Below, piece after piece: positions 1 to 6,970 of a stretch of 64,000 bases of DNA. The DNA is taken from assembly GCF_003568845.1 (NCBI RefSeq), contig NZ_CP030128.1, positions 372,001 to 436,000 of the forward strand. Reading direction: 5' to 3'. Each line of letters opens with the position of its first letter. Position 1 is the first letter of the stretch. The translations under genes and the position numbers were made by a program. The notes under the pieces were generated by a model. It did no database searches and was not told where the DNA came from. It worked only from the letters and a program-made list of their open reading frames with translations. The DNA comes from Indioceanicola profundi. GTDB taxonomy: Bacteria > Pseudomonadota > Alphaproteobacteria > Azospirillales > Azospirillaceae.

Positions 1-257
1 TCCATGACGAACCCCTTCTGGTTCATCTTCGCGGCCAATGCGGGATCGACGGGGATTACGCCGAGAGGAAGCCGCACACCAGGTTCCCATTTGGTGGTCG
101 TCGTGTAGAGAGACATGACCGTTAAGTGGGCGTTGCCGTCGATCCGCCGGATGTCGGCCACATATCCAACATGCTCATCGGGTCCCGGCCGAAGGGGTTC
201 TTCAGAGTAGGGGAACTGACACCAGACGAATTGACGAGGCTCAAAGGGCGGCTGCAT
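1..257 (-). CDS. PemK/MazF-like toxin, partial (runs off the window)
   Basis: The frame opens with an ATG overlapping the antitoxin stop by one base (TGATG), which implies translational coupling. It codes for about 85 residues before the window ends. The start, with FVWCQFPYSEEPLRPGP, resembles the N-terminus of PemK/MazF-type endoribonuclease toxins, where a W-x-x-F segment is followed by a Pro/Gly loop. The next segment is beta-rich (GYVADIRRI, HLTVMSLYTTTT), as expected of that fold. MazF-type toxins cleave mRNA and are held inactive by the upstream gene product. The C-terminus lies outside the window, so completeness and active-site residues cannot be judged. Family assignment is by pattern only. 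Confidence 0.55.
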   Translation of the reverse strand, partial: MQPPFEPRQFVWCQFPYSEEPLRPGPDEHVGYVADIRRIDGNAHLTVMSLYTTTTKWEPGVRLPLGVIPVDPALAAKMNQKGFVM

Positions 258-526
258 CAGTAGCCGCCAGCATCGAGCACCGCATGGAAGATCGCGTCAC
301 GGCGCTGACGTTCTTCTTCGGTCTCGCCCGGCAATGGAACAGCAACGGCCCGGCGGATGTCGGGCGGCGCGATAACTTCGATTGAAGGCTCATCGGGTCG
401 CATCTGAAGGTCTTTCCGCATGAGCGTTTCTACGTAATTCGTGAGGCTGCGGTTATCGTGCGTTGCCTTGTTGCGGGCCGCACTCAACACGCTGGGATCA
501 AGCCGCATGGTGACTGACTGACGCAT
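257..526 (-). CDS. Ribbon-helix-helix (CopG-type) antitoxin
   Basis: An 89-residue protein beginning MRQSVTMRLDPSVLSAARNK. The pattern of a short beta strand (SVTMRLD) followed by two helices with SLTNYVETLM is typical of a ribbon-helix-helix DNA-binding domain. The acidic tail with GETEEERQRRDAIFHAVLDA would contact the toxin. I chose the ATG at 526 because a strong GGAGGTG ribosome site lies about 7 bases upstream. The gene is followed by the toxin with a one-base overlap, the usual antitoxin-first order. Such antitoxins normally repress their own operon. Confidence is good for the fold and moderate for the role. Confidence 0.7.
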   Translation of the reverse strand: MRQSVTMRLDPSVLSAARNKATHDNRSLTNYVETLMRKDLQMRPDEPSIEVIAPPDIRRAVAVPLPGETEEERQRRDAIFHAVLDAGGY

Positions 527-577
527 GGAACACCTCCGTGTTGGCGTAACCCAATGTATGTACAATGCAATCGAATG

Positions 578-1060
578 TCAAGCGATTCTATGGGTTGGGT
601 TCACCGGACGGAACGGGATAAGCCTTAAATATTTCAGGCCGACCATGAGCAGGAAGGTGCCGCCAAAGGCCGCGATACCGGTATGTGCATCGTGCAGAAT
701 GCGCGAATATTCGTCGGGTTGGGTTGCTGCCAGTGTGATCGCGTCGATCGGACCCAGCTTTGCGGCAATTGCGACGATGAGGATGGGGAAGACGATCCGC
801 ATCCCAAACACCGCGATCAGAATGCCCCAGGTCAGGAAGCGCCGCCGCCAGACCTCGTCCATGTCCTTCAGTATCTTGGCATTGACCAGTGCATTGTCGA
901 AGCTGAGCGATACCTCGAGAATGCCGAGCACGCTGCAGATGAACAGCACGCTGAGTATGCCGCCGACTGTCCCGCTTTCCACATAGCCAAGGGCGCCGGC
1001 AGCGATCAGGCAGAAGGCCGTGAACAGGAATGACCAATAGTAGTATCTAAGGGAATTCAT
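578..1060 (-). pseudogene. DUF475 (TerC-like) membrane protein, C-terminally truncated
   Basis: The start MNSLRYYYWSF at 1060 has an AGGAGC ribosome site. The protein reads well as the N-terminal part of the DUF475/TerC-like integral membrane family: several hydrophobic segments and the conserved acidic pair region LEVSLSFDNALVNAKILKDMD. DUF475 proteins are usually around 350 residues, but this frame stops after about 160, just after GLKYLRL. The tail (IPFRPVNPTHRIA) does not look family-like. The gene is therefore truncated at about position 600, where the toxin-antitoxin region begins. It lies downstream of terC on the same strand, so the two may once have formed a metal-efflux or tellurite-type operon. 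Confidence 0.6.
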
Positions 1061-1204
1061 CTGGATGGCTCCTGGCGTTCTACCGCTTGGGGCAAGGCCG
1101 AACCGGGACAGCAACGGTCATGAACACCGATGCAGCGACTATGAACGAAGCCGCCGGAGCGCATGAGGTCCGGCGACTGGCGCAATGATGCCGGATTTTT
1201 GCAC

Positions 1205-1547
1205 TTACTGGGGCGGCGCCTCGGGGATTGAACGGTTGGCAGCGACCTTCCGCTTGCGAGCTCGCCTTGAGAACATGTTCAACACCTCGATCAGAGCCGA
1301 GAAGGCCATGGCGGCATAGATGTAGCCTTTGGGAACATGCGCTCCGAACCCCTCCGCGATCAACGTGGTTGCCGATCAGCAGCAGAAATCCAAGTGCCAG
1401 CATGACCACAGTCGGGTTCGCCTGGATGAAGTTGGCGAGTGGTGTGGCAGCAAGCAGCATCACGGCCACCGTGACAAGCACAGCGATGATCATGATCGGC
1501 ACGTGATCGGTCATGCCTACGGCTGTGATGATGCTGTCGATGGAGAA
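1205..1547 (-). pseudogene. terC: terC, 3' part (frameshifted and split by an insertion)
   Basis: This is the C-terminal half of a TerC/Alx-type membrane protein. After the insertion it resumes at [13 protein letters not shown], the conserved acidic transmembrane motif, and continues with two further hydrophobic helices. The reading frame is lost near 1360 (LLIG then out of frame). In the neighbouring frame the protein continues normally ([39 protein letters not shown]) to a stop at 1205. TerC proteins are linked to metal (Mn) export and tellurite resistance. With one frameshift here, one in the other half and an insertion, the gene cannot be functional. Confidence 0.75.
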
Positions 1548-1565
1548 GGGCACTAGCGCTTTAAC

Positions 1566-3125
1566 TCAGGCAGCCACAAGGGCTCGAGTTTTCGGCGATT
1601 TGGAAACCTTGCGGCTTCCGGTGGACCTCACCACGACTGGCTTCACCCCACCGAAGTAGGGATTGGTCAGGCGTGGGTCGGCGGGGGCACCCCTGCTCCC
1701 GGATCGGTCAGAGCGTAATGCCCTGACCCGTCGCTCACCGAACCCGCGCACGAGGTCGGCAAGGACCGCAGCCTTGCTCTGGAACAGCCAACCATGGGGG
1801 CGCGCACGGCGCGCTTCGATGTTGGCTGTCGCATTGAGGTCGGCGTGCATTGTGTTCCCGCACCACAGGCACTTGAAGACGCCTTGCGATGGGCGATTGC
1901 GCTTGTCCACATAGCCGCAACAGGAACAGGTCTGGCTGCTGTAGGCCGGATTCACTTCCGTGGACACAATGCCAAATCGGTCCTTCAAGTCCGCCAGCTT
2001 GGCTTCGATGATCGATCGTCCGCAGTTGCGCAGGATGGCGTTCAGGCGGCGGGACAGATCCGTGTGCCGGAAGTCCAGACGCTCCAGCACCAGTTCTGCG
2101 GGCTTGCCGTCGGCCACCAACTTGTTCAGCACGCGCCCGATCTCAGTGCGCAGGAACCCGCGCACGTCCTCGACGAAGGCGCGGTAGCGTTTGCTGTCAC
2201 GGGGTTTACGCCCGGCGCGCTGCTGGCTGGCGGCGATCATGGAGATCAAGCTGTCGTAGCGCCGGAGTTGCTTGAGCCAGCCCTGGCCGAGCAACTGTCC
2301 TTCGGACGTGGCGAACAGCGTGGACAAGCCGAAGTCCAAGGCAATCACGCCCGATCCTTCATAGGCGGCGCGGCCCTTGGCGCACGCCTCGCCCATATCG
2401 GTGATCACGCCGAAGGTCAGCCGGTCGTCCCGCTCGTTGACCTGGATTCCGTTCGTGGCGCGGCCTGGGCGTTTGTCGTGGTAGGCGTAGGTCAGCAGTG
2501 GAACCGAGATCCTCCGGCCCTTCTCCATGGTGGAGAGGCTGACCCACCAGCCGACCCGGCCGCCCTGCATCGCCTTTACGGGCTTAGCAATGGAGCCCGC
2601 CCGGTGGTCCAGCCGCATGGAGATGCAGGACAGGTCCGGGCGACGGTGCCTGTCCATGCAGTGGTGCATGATGTTGCGGGCCAGCTTGCGCACGGCGGCG
2701 GAAATGATCTCGCCCGTTCCCTTCATCACCACGTCCGTGCGGGAGAACCAAGCGCCCGCGCGGTTGATGGTGTGAAGCATGTGCTTGGTGTCGGACGGCA
2801 GGCTGCTGGCGTTCACCGTATCGCGGAACTCGTTGGCCCGGTTGCTCACCCAGCCCTGCAACTGCCCCACGACCTGATAGCGGCACATTTGGACCCGGTT
2901 AGCCGCGCCGATGACGGCGGCGAAGGTTACCTTGTCCAAGTCGTGATTCCTGTCGAACCGGCCCGTCTCGAAAAACAGCCGCCACTGCTCGCGGCCGAGC
3001 AGCACCGCACCAGCCCGATAGGCCCGCAGCAGGGCCAGAACTGCTGCCTCCTTGCTCGCCGTCATGTTGGACGGGAGCAGGTCGGTTCGCATGACAGGCA
3101 GATGCGCAGACTTGGTCCGGGACAT
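1566..3125 (-). CDS. tnpB: TnpB-like RuvC endonuclease (Cas12-related)
   Basis: A 519-residue protein whose ATG at 3125 overlaps the preceding stop by one base. The RuvC catalytic triad looks intact: D264 in GVIALDFGLSTLF, E348 in ELVLERLDF and D429 in HADLNATANI. A zinc ribbon lies between the last two, with cysteines at about 400, 403, 419 and 422 (SCCGYVD and FKCLWCGN). The length is greater than the usual 370-420 residues of IS605 TnpBs. The N-terminal 250 residues are diverged and the C-terminal tail of about 75 residues after the last Asp is basic. TnpBs are RNA-guided DNA nucleases whose guide RNA is normally encoded at the 3' end of their own gene and element. Here the stop codon is only 18 bp from the element end, which fits that arrangement. 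Known partners are IS200/IS605 or IS607 transposases, so an IS1595-type partner is unusual. Confidence 0.85.
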   Translation of the reverse strand: MSRTKSAHLPVMRTDLLPSNMTASKEAAVLALLRAYRAGAVLLGREQWRLFFETGRFDRNHDLDKVTFAAVIGAANRVQMCRYQVVGQLQGWVSNRANEFRDTVNASSLPSDTKHMLHTINRAGAWFSRTDVVMKGTGEIISAAVRKLARNIMHHCMDRHRRPDLSCISMRLDHRAGSIAKPVKAMQGGRVGWWVSLSTMEKGRRISVPLLTYAYHDKRPGRATNGIQVNERDDRLTFGVITDMGEACAKGRAAYEGSGVIALDFGLSTLFATSEGQLLGQGWLKQLRRYDSLISMIAASQQRAGRKPRDSKRYRAFVEDVRGFLRTEIGRVLNKLVADGKPAELVLERLDFRHTDLSRRLNAILRNCGRSIIEAKLADLKDRFGIVSTEVNPAYSSQTCSCCGYVDKRNRPSQGVFKCLWCGNTMHADLNATANIEARRARPHGWLFQSKAAVLADLVRGFGERRVRALRSDRSGSRGAPADPRLTNPYFGGVKPVVVRSTGSRKVSKSPKTRALVAA

Positions 3126-3535
3126 CAGGTTGCTTCCACGATGCCCGACAGCTGCGGGTTGCGTTCCGCCATCATGGCCCTGATCCGATGACCGAGATGC
3201 CACGCCGTCTCGTAGGATACGCCCAGCATCTCGGCCATCTTCACGGCGGAGATGCCCTTGCTGGACACGATGATCAGGTAGATGGCCTGCGCCCAGACCA
3301 GAAGCGGCAGGTGGGTGCGGTGCATCGGCGTGCCCGCCGTCACCGTGAACTGGCGCGTGCAGCCCTTGCAGTGCCAGCGCCGCACCGACTTCAGCCAATA
3401 GGCATCGGAGACCGATCCGCAGGCCGGGCACACCGGGCCAGCCGGCCAACGAGAGTCCTCGAACCAAGCGCGAGCGGCCTCTTCGTCGGGAAAAAGCCGG
3501 TTGAAGTCGCGCAGGGAGAGAGCCGCTTCGTTCAT
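3125..3535 (-). CDS. Zinc-ribbon/HTH protein, N-terminal half of an ISXO2/IS1595 transposase
   Basis: 136 residues. A zinc ribbon (C36-PA-C39 and C56-KG-C59) is followed by [21 protein letters not shown] and an HTH-like region ([19 protein letters not shown]), the hallmark start of IS1595/ISXO2 transposases. In that family the next residues after LSGIVE are the first catalytic Asp (DETYVGG). Here the frame ends at IVEAT and the stop overlaps the tnpB start (TGATG). No remnant of the DDE domain follows in any frame I checked. The protein should bind DNA, perhaps the element ends, but cannot catalyse transposition itself. The overlap suggests translational coupling with TnpB rather than random decay. 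Confidence 0.8.
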   Translation of the reverse strand: MNEAALSLRDFNRLFPDEEAARAWFEDSRWPAGPVCPACGSVSDAYWLKSVRRWHCKGCTRQFTVTAGTPMHRTHLPLLVWAQAIYLIIVSSKGISAVKMAEMLGVSYETAWHLGHRIRAMMAERNPQLSGIVEAT

Positions 3536-3583
3536 GCTTTGTACATAGAACTGGGGATCGCATTAGTCAAGGCGATAGTCCCG

Positions 3584-4022
3584 ATGGAGAATACCAGATC
3601 GAGCACCAGGATCTGCTCGATGGCTGCGGTCATGCCCAAACTGGCGGGGGCGGTGTCGAACAGATCCGGTACCGGGTCGGGATCCACATTGTGGTGGATC
3701 TCCTTGGTCGCCTTCCAGACCAGGAACAGTCCGCCGGCGATCAGGATGAGGTCCCGCCACGAGAAGCCGTGCCCGAAGAGTTCGAACACGGGAGCCGTCG
3801 CCCGACAATGATGGCGACCGTGCTCAGGAGAGCGAGCCTGAGCAGCAGCGCCGCCCCGATCCCCAACCGGCGTGCCTTTTCCCGTTGGTGCTCCGGCAGC
3901 TTGTTGGTGAGGATTGAGATGAAGATCAGATTGTCGATCCCCAGCACCACCTCCATGGCAATCAAGGTCGCCAGCGCAATCCATGCGGCGGGGTCCGCGG
4001 CCAGGGCAAGAATGTAGTCCAT
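3584..4022 (-). pseudogene. terC: terC, 5' part (frameshifted)
   Basis: Starts [20 protein letters not shown] at 4022 and contains the TerC signature [15 protein letters not shown] with its conserved Glu and Asp. Frame is lost near 3806, where VAIIVG continues as [22 protein letters not shown] only after restoring one G in a GGGG run. The protein then runs in the new frame to [12 protein letters not shown], where the insertion element cuts it. Multiple membrane segments and the second acidic motif ([11 protein letters not shown]) match the TerC family. The gene is dead as read. The frameshift could predate the insertion or be a sequencing error. Confidence 0.78.
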
Positions 4023-4441
4023 GTCTTCCGCGTCTCCTGAAAACCACGATGACGATTGTAATGTCGGAGGAGCGGAAAGCGCGCAAGTGGATGATGGTCA
4101 CACCCTGCCGCATGCCCGGCTGGTATTCGTTTAGTCGGTCACAAGAAGTTGGTGGCTGTGCAATCCCACCTGCGCAGGCCGCGATCGCTGACACTTCGCA
4201 GTGCGGAACTCGGGTCCGCGGTGCGCGCCTGAGTATCTGGATGCGAACCCCCTTAGCAGCCTCCGTGGCGAGAACGGTTTTCGAAAAGACGCAAGCGGTG
4301 CCCCCGACCAAGGTCGGGGCTGTGCTTTGAGCTGCAGCACAGGATGCTGGCGCCACGGAGTACGCCGCAGCCAATGCCGGACCACCCGGCTCCGCCGCGT
4401 CCAGGCGTACGGCGGTTCAAAATATGAGACCGGGAGGAAAC
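4023..4441. other. Intergenic region between terC and the MHS transporter
   Basis: About 420 bp separate the two divergent genes. I looked on the terC side for a yybP-ykoY-type manganese riboswitch, which often precedes terC genes, and found no convincing match. The overlapping open frames here have no family resemblance and are treated as chance. It probably holds the promoters of both genes. Confidence 0.4.
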
Positions 4442-6160
4442 ATGGCAAACATAGCTGTCGGGGGGGCGCCTGCCGTCTCGCCCATGACCCGGGAGGAGAA
4501 GCGGGTCATCTTCGCCTCCTCATTGGGCACTGTATTCGAATGGTATGATTTCTATCTCTACGGTTCGCTGTCGGCGATCATCGCGGCCCAGTTCTTCTCG
4601 GGGGTCAATCCCACGGCCGCTTTCATCTTTGCACTGATGGCCTTCGCGGCCGGTTTCGCCGTACGCCCGTTCGGCGCCCTGGTCTTTGGCCGTCTCGGCG
4701 ATATGATCGGACGCAAATACACCTTCCTGGTCACCATCCTGATCATGGGTGTCTCTACTTTCATCGTGGGCATCCTTCCCAACTACGCGACCATCGGCAT
4801 CGCCGCCCCGATCATCCTTATCGTGCTGCGCCTCTTGCAGGGGTTGGCACTGGGCGGTGAATATGGCGGTGCTGCCACCTACGTGGCCGAGCACGCGCCC
4901 CACGGCCGTCGCGGCGCCTATACCTCCTGGATCCAGACCACGGCGACGCTGGGCCTGTTCCTGTCCCTGCTCATCATCCTGGGCTGCCGCCTCTCCATGC
5001 CAGCGGAGGATTTCAATGCCTGGGGCTGGCGCATTCCGTTCCTGGTCTCGATCGTATTGCTTGGCATCAGCGTGTGGATTCGCCTGATGCTGAACGAGAG
5101 CCCGGCCTTCAAAAAGATGAAGGAGGAGGGCAAGCACTCCAAGGCGCCGCTGACCGAGAGCTTCGGGCATTGGCCGAACCTGAAAGTGGTTCTGCTGGCC
5201 CTGTTCGGGCTGGTCGCCGGTCAAGCGGTGGTTTGGTACACGGGCCAGTTCTACGCGCTGTTCTTCTTGACCCAGACGCTCAAGGTTGACGCGCAGGCAG
5301 CCAATCTGATGATTGCCGCCTCCCTGCTGATCGGCACCCCCTTCTTCCTGCTGTTCGGCTCATTGTCCGACCGTATTGGCCGCAAGCCGATCATCCTGGC
5401 CGGCATGGCCTTGGCCGTCCTGACCTACTTTCCGATTTTCAAGGGCATCACCCACTTCGCCAACCCGGCCCTGGAGCGCGCCGTCGACACCTCCCCCGTG
5501 GTAGTCAGGGCAAACCCGGAGGAATGCTCTTTCCAGTTCAATCCGGTGGGAACTTCCAAATTCACCTCGAGCTGCGACATTGCCAAGGCAGCCCTGGTGA
5601 AGCGGGGAATCCCCTATAGCAACGAAGAGGCTCCTGCCGGCACGGTGGCCCAGGTCAGCGTGGGCCAGACGGTGATCCCGTCCTATGACGCGACAGGCCA
5701 GGCCAGCAAGACCGAGGTCAGCCTGCACGGGCCCGCCCACAGTGCGGCCCCGGTCGACCCGGCCAGCGCCGGCGCAGATTTCGAAAAGTCGCTGAGCGAT
5801 GCGCTGAGCACGGCCGGCTACCCGCCCAAGGCGGATCCGGCCCAGGTGAATACCATTGCCGTGGTGGCGCTTCTGACCGTACTGGTCATCTATGTCACCA
5901 TGGTCTACGCCCCGATCGCAGCCATGCTGGTCGAGATGTTCCCAACCCGCATCCGCTACACCTCCATGTCGCTGCCCTACCACATCGGCAATGGCTGGTT
6001 CGGCGGTTTCCTGCCTACCACCAGCTTCGCCATCGTGGCGGCCACCGGCGATATCTACTCCGGCCTCTGGTACCCGATCATCATCGCGTCGATCACCTTC
6101 GTAATCGGCCTGCTGTTCGTGAAGGAAACCAAGGACGTCGATATCTACGCGCAAGACTGA
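4442..6160 (+). CDS. MFS transporter, metabolite:H+ symporter (MHS) family
   Basis: 572 residues; the ATG at 4442 is preceded by GGGAGGAAA. It belongs to the MHS group of the major facilitator superfamily (ProP, ShiA and KgtP relatives). Signatures are GTVFEWYDFYLYGSL in the first membrane segment, the loop GRLGDMIGRKYTF and LQGLALGGEYGGAATYVAEHAP. These transporters import organic acids, betaines or similar compounds with protons. An unusual hydrophilic insert of about 130 residues (around 340-468) sits between late membrane segments and should face the periplasm. It is followed by the normal C-terminal segments with EMFPTRIRYTSMSLPYHIGNGWFGG. A NarL-type regulator and an SSS-type sensor kinase lie immediately downstream, suggesting control by a carboxylate-responsive system. 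Confidence 0.88.
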   Translation: MANIAVGGAPAVSPMTREEKRVIFASSLGTVFEWYDFYLYGSLSAIIAAQFFSGVNPTAAFIFALMAFAAGFAVRPFGALVFGRLGDMIGRKYTFLVTILIMGVSTFIVGILPNYATIGIAAPIILIVLRLLQGLALGGEYGGAATYVAEHAPHGRRGAYTSWIQTTATLGLFLSLLIILGCRLSMPAEDFNAWGWRIPFLVSIVLLGISVWIRLMLNESPAFKKMKEEGKHSKAPLTESFGHWPNLKVVLLALFGLVAGQAVVWYTGQFYALFFLTQTLKVDAQAANLMIAASLLIGTPFFLLFGSLSDRIGRKPIILAGMALAVLTYFPIFKGITHFANPALERAVDTSPVVVRANPEECSFQFNPVGTSKFTSSCDIAKAALVKRGIPYSNEEAPAGTVAQVSVGQTVIPSYDATGQASKTEVSLHGPAHSAAPVDPASAGADFEKSLSDALSTAGYPPKADPAQVNTIAVVALLTVLVIYVTMVYAPIAAMLVEMFPTRIRYTSMSLPYHIGNGWFGGFLPTTSFAIVAATGDIYSGLWYPIIIASITFVIGLLFVKETKDVDIYAQD

Positions 6161-6183
6161 CGCGGTTTTCCGCGACAAGGCAG

Positions 6184-6217
6184 GGGCGGGCGGGTAATGA
6201 CCCGCCCGCCCTTGCTT
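6184..6217 (+). terminator. Rho-independent-like terminator after the MHS gene
   Basis: Perfect 12-bp stem (GGGCGGGCGGGT / ACCCGCCCGCCC) with a 4-base loop, followed by TTGCTT. It lies 23 bp after the transporter stop codon. Confidence 0.75.
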
Positions 6218-6307
6218 ATATGAGCCACCGAACCTCATCTGGTCTTTGCCAACTCCCGAAGAGGCGGCATCATCATGGCCCTGGAGCGCGCCTGGGATTT
6301 TGACCGA

Positions 6308-6958
6308 ATGCCTGTCCGCATCCTGATTGCTGACGACCATCCACTGATGCGCGGGGCCTTGCGCCAGTCGGTGATCCAGTTCTTGGCTGATGGAGAGATA
6401 GTGGAGGCCGCCAGCTTCGAAGAGGTGGAATCCGCTTTAGCGACATCGGCTGGATTCGACGTGATGCTGCTCGACCTGCACATGCCGGGGATGGACGGGC
6501 TCATCGGCCTGACCCTGCTGCGCAACGAGCATCCCGCGATTCCCGCCATCGTCGTCTCCGCCCAAGAGGATCCGGTCACCATCCAGCGCACCATGGAGTA
6601 TGGGGCTTCCGGCTTCGTCCCGAAATCCGCCCCGATCGGCCGCATTGGAGAGGCAGTGCAGGCGGTCCTGGATGGGGCCATCTGGTTCCCTATAGCGGAC
6701 CCTACCTGTTCGCAGGATGGGGCAGATTTGGCCGCAAGGGTAAGCGGGCTGACCCCGCAGCAGCTCCGTGTCCTGGCCGGCATCGCAAATGGCAAGCTGA
6801 ACAAGCAGATTGCCCATGAGATGGGCGTCGTGGAGACAACGGTGAAGGCGCACGTTACCATCATCCTACGCCGCCTGGGCGTACACAGCCGCACCCAGGC
6901 CGCATTGATCGCCAGCCGGTTGAAGTTAAGCCTGGCCTATGAAACGCCTCAGGCCTAG
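6308..6958 (+). CDS. NarL/LuxR-type response regulator (CrbR/ErdR-like)
   Basis: 216 residues from the ATG at 6308 (MPVRILIADDHPLMRGAL). A start at 6275 is also possible and has a weak GA-rich site, but 6308 puts the phosphoacceptor at the family position, D56 in VMLLDLHMPGMDG. The receiver domain also shows the DD pair near residue 9 and K in GFVPKSAP. The C-terminal LuxR helix-turn-helix is LTPQQLRVLAGIANGKLNKQ with ETTVKAHVTIILRRLGV. It is convergent with the SSS-type hybrid kinase next door. In gammaproteobacteria an SSS-linked kinase plus NarL-type regulator (CrbS/CrbR, MxtR/ErdR) controls acetate use. By analogy this regulator may control the neighbouring transporter. Confidence 0.85.
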   Translation: MPVRILIADDHPLMRGALRQSVIQFLADGEIVEAASFEEVESALATSAGFDVMLLDLHMPGMDGLIGLTLLRNEHPAIPAIVVSAQEDPVTIQRTMEYGASGFVPKSAPIGRIGEAVQAVLDGAIWFPIADPTCSQDGADLAARVSGLTPQQLRVLAGIANGKLNKQIAHEMGVVETTVKAHVTIILRRLGVHSRTQAALIASRLKLSLAYETPQA

Positions 6959-6970
6959 AGCTGGTCCTGA

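Larger units (their letters stand above)
1548..3583 (-). mobile_element. IS1595-type element with a TnpB gene in place of the transposase DDE domain
   Basis: Both ends can be defined from sequence. The 8-bp direct repeat ATGGAGAA lies at 1540-1547 and 3584-3591. Just inside are imperfect inverted ends (right end GGGCACTAGCGCTTTAAC; left end, read on the minus strand, CGGGACTATCGCCTTGAC), which align without gaps with 11 of 16 inner positions shared. An 8-bp target duplication and G-rich ends fit the IS1595 (ISXO2) family. The repeat restores a continuous terC frame when the 2,036 bp are removed. The element carries two overlapping genes: a zinc-ribbon/HTH protein equal to the N-terminus of an ISXO2 transposase, and a TnpB-like protein. 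No DDE catalytic domain is present, so mobility must come from elsewhere or from an unknown mechanism. Confidence 0.8.

Noticed and set aside
1794-3191. Long plus-strand open frame of 465 codons antisense to tnpB
   Set aside because: It mirrors the high-GC minus-strand coding frame, has low-complexity His/Gln/Arg-rich content and no family features, while tnpB has intact catalytic motifs.
4023-4441. yybP-ykoY (manganese) riboswitch upstream of terC
   Set aside because: TerC genes often carry one, but I could not find the conserved loop sequences or stems in the minus-strand leader.
5360-6340. 326-codon minus-strand open frame opposite the MHS transporter
   Set aside because: Rich in Gly/Arg/His/Asp, no ribosome site, antisense to a clear membrane protein.
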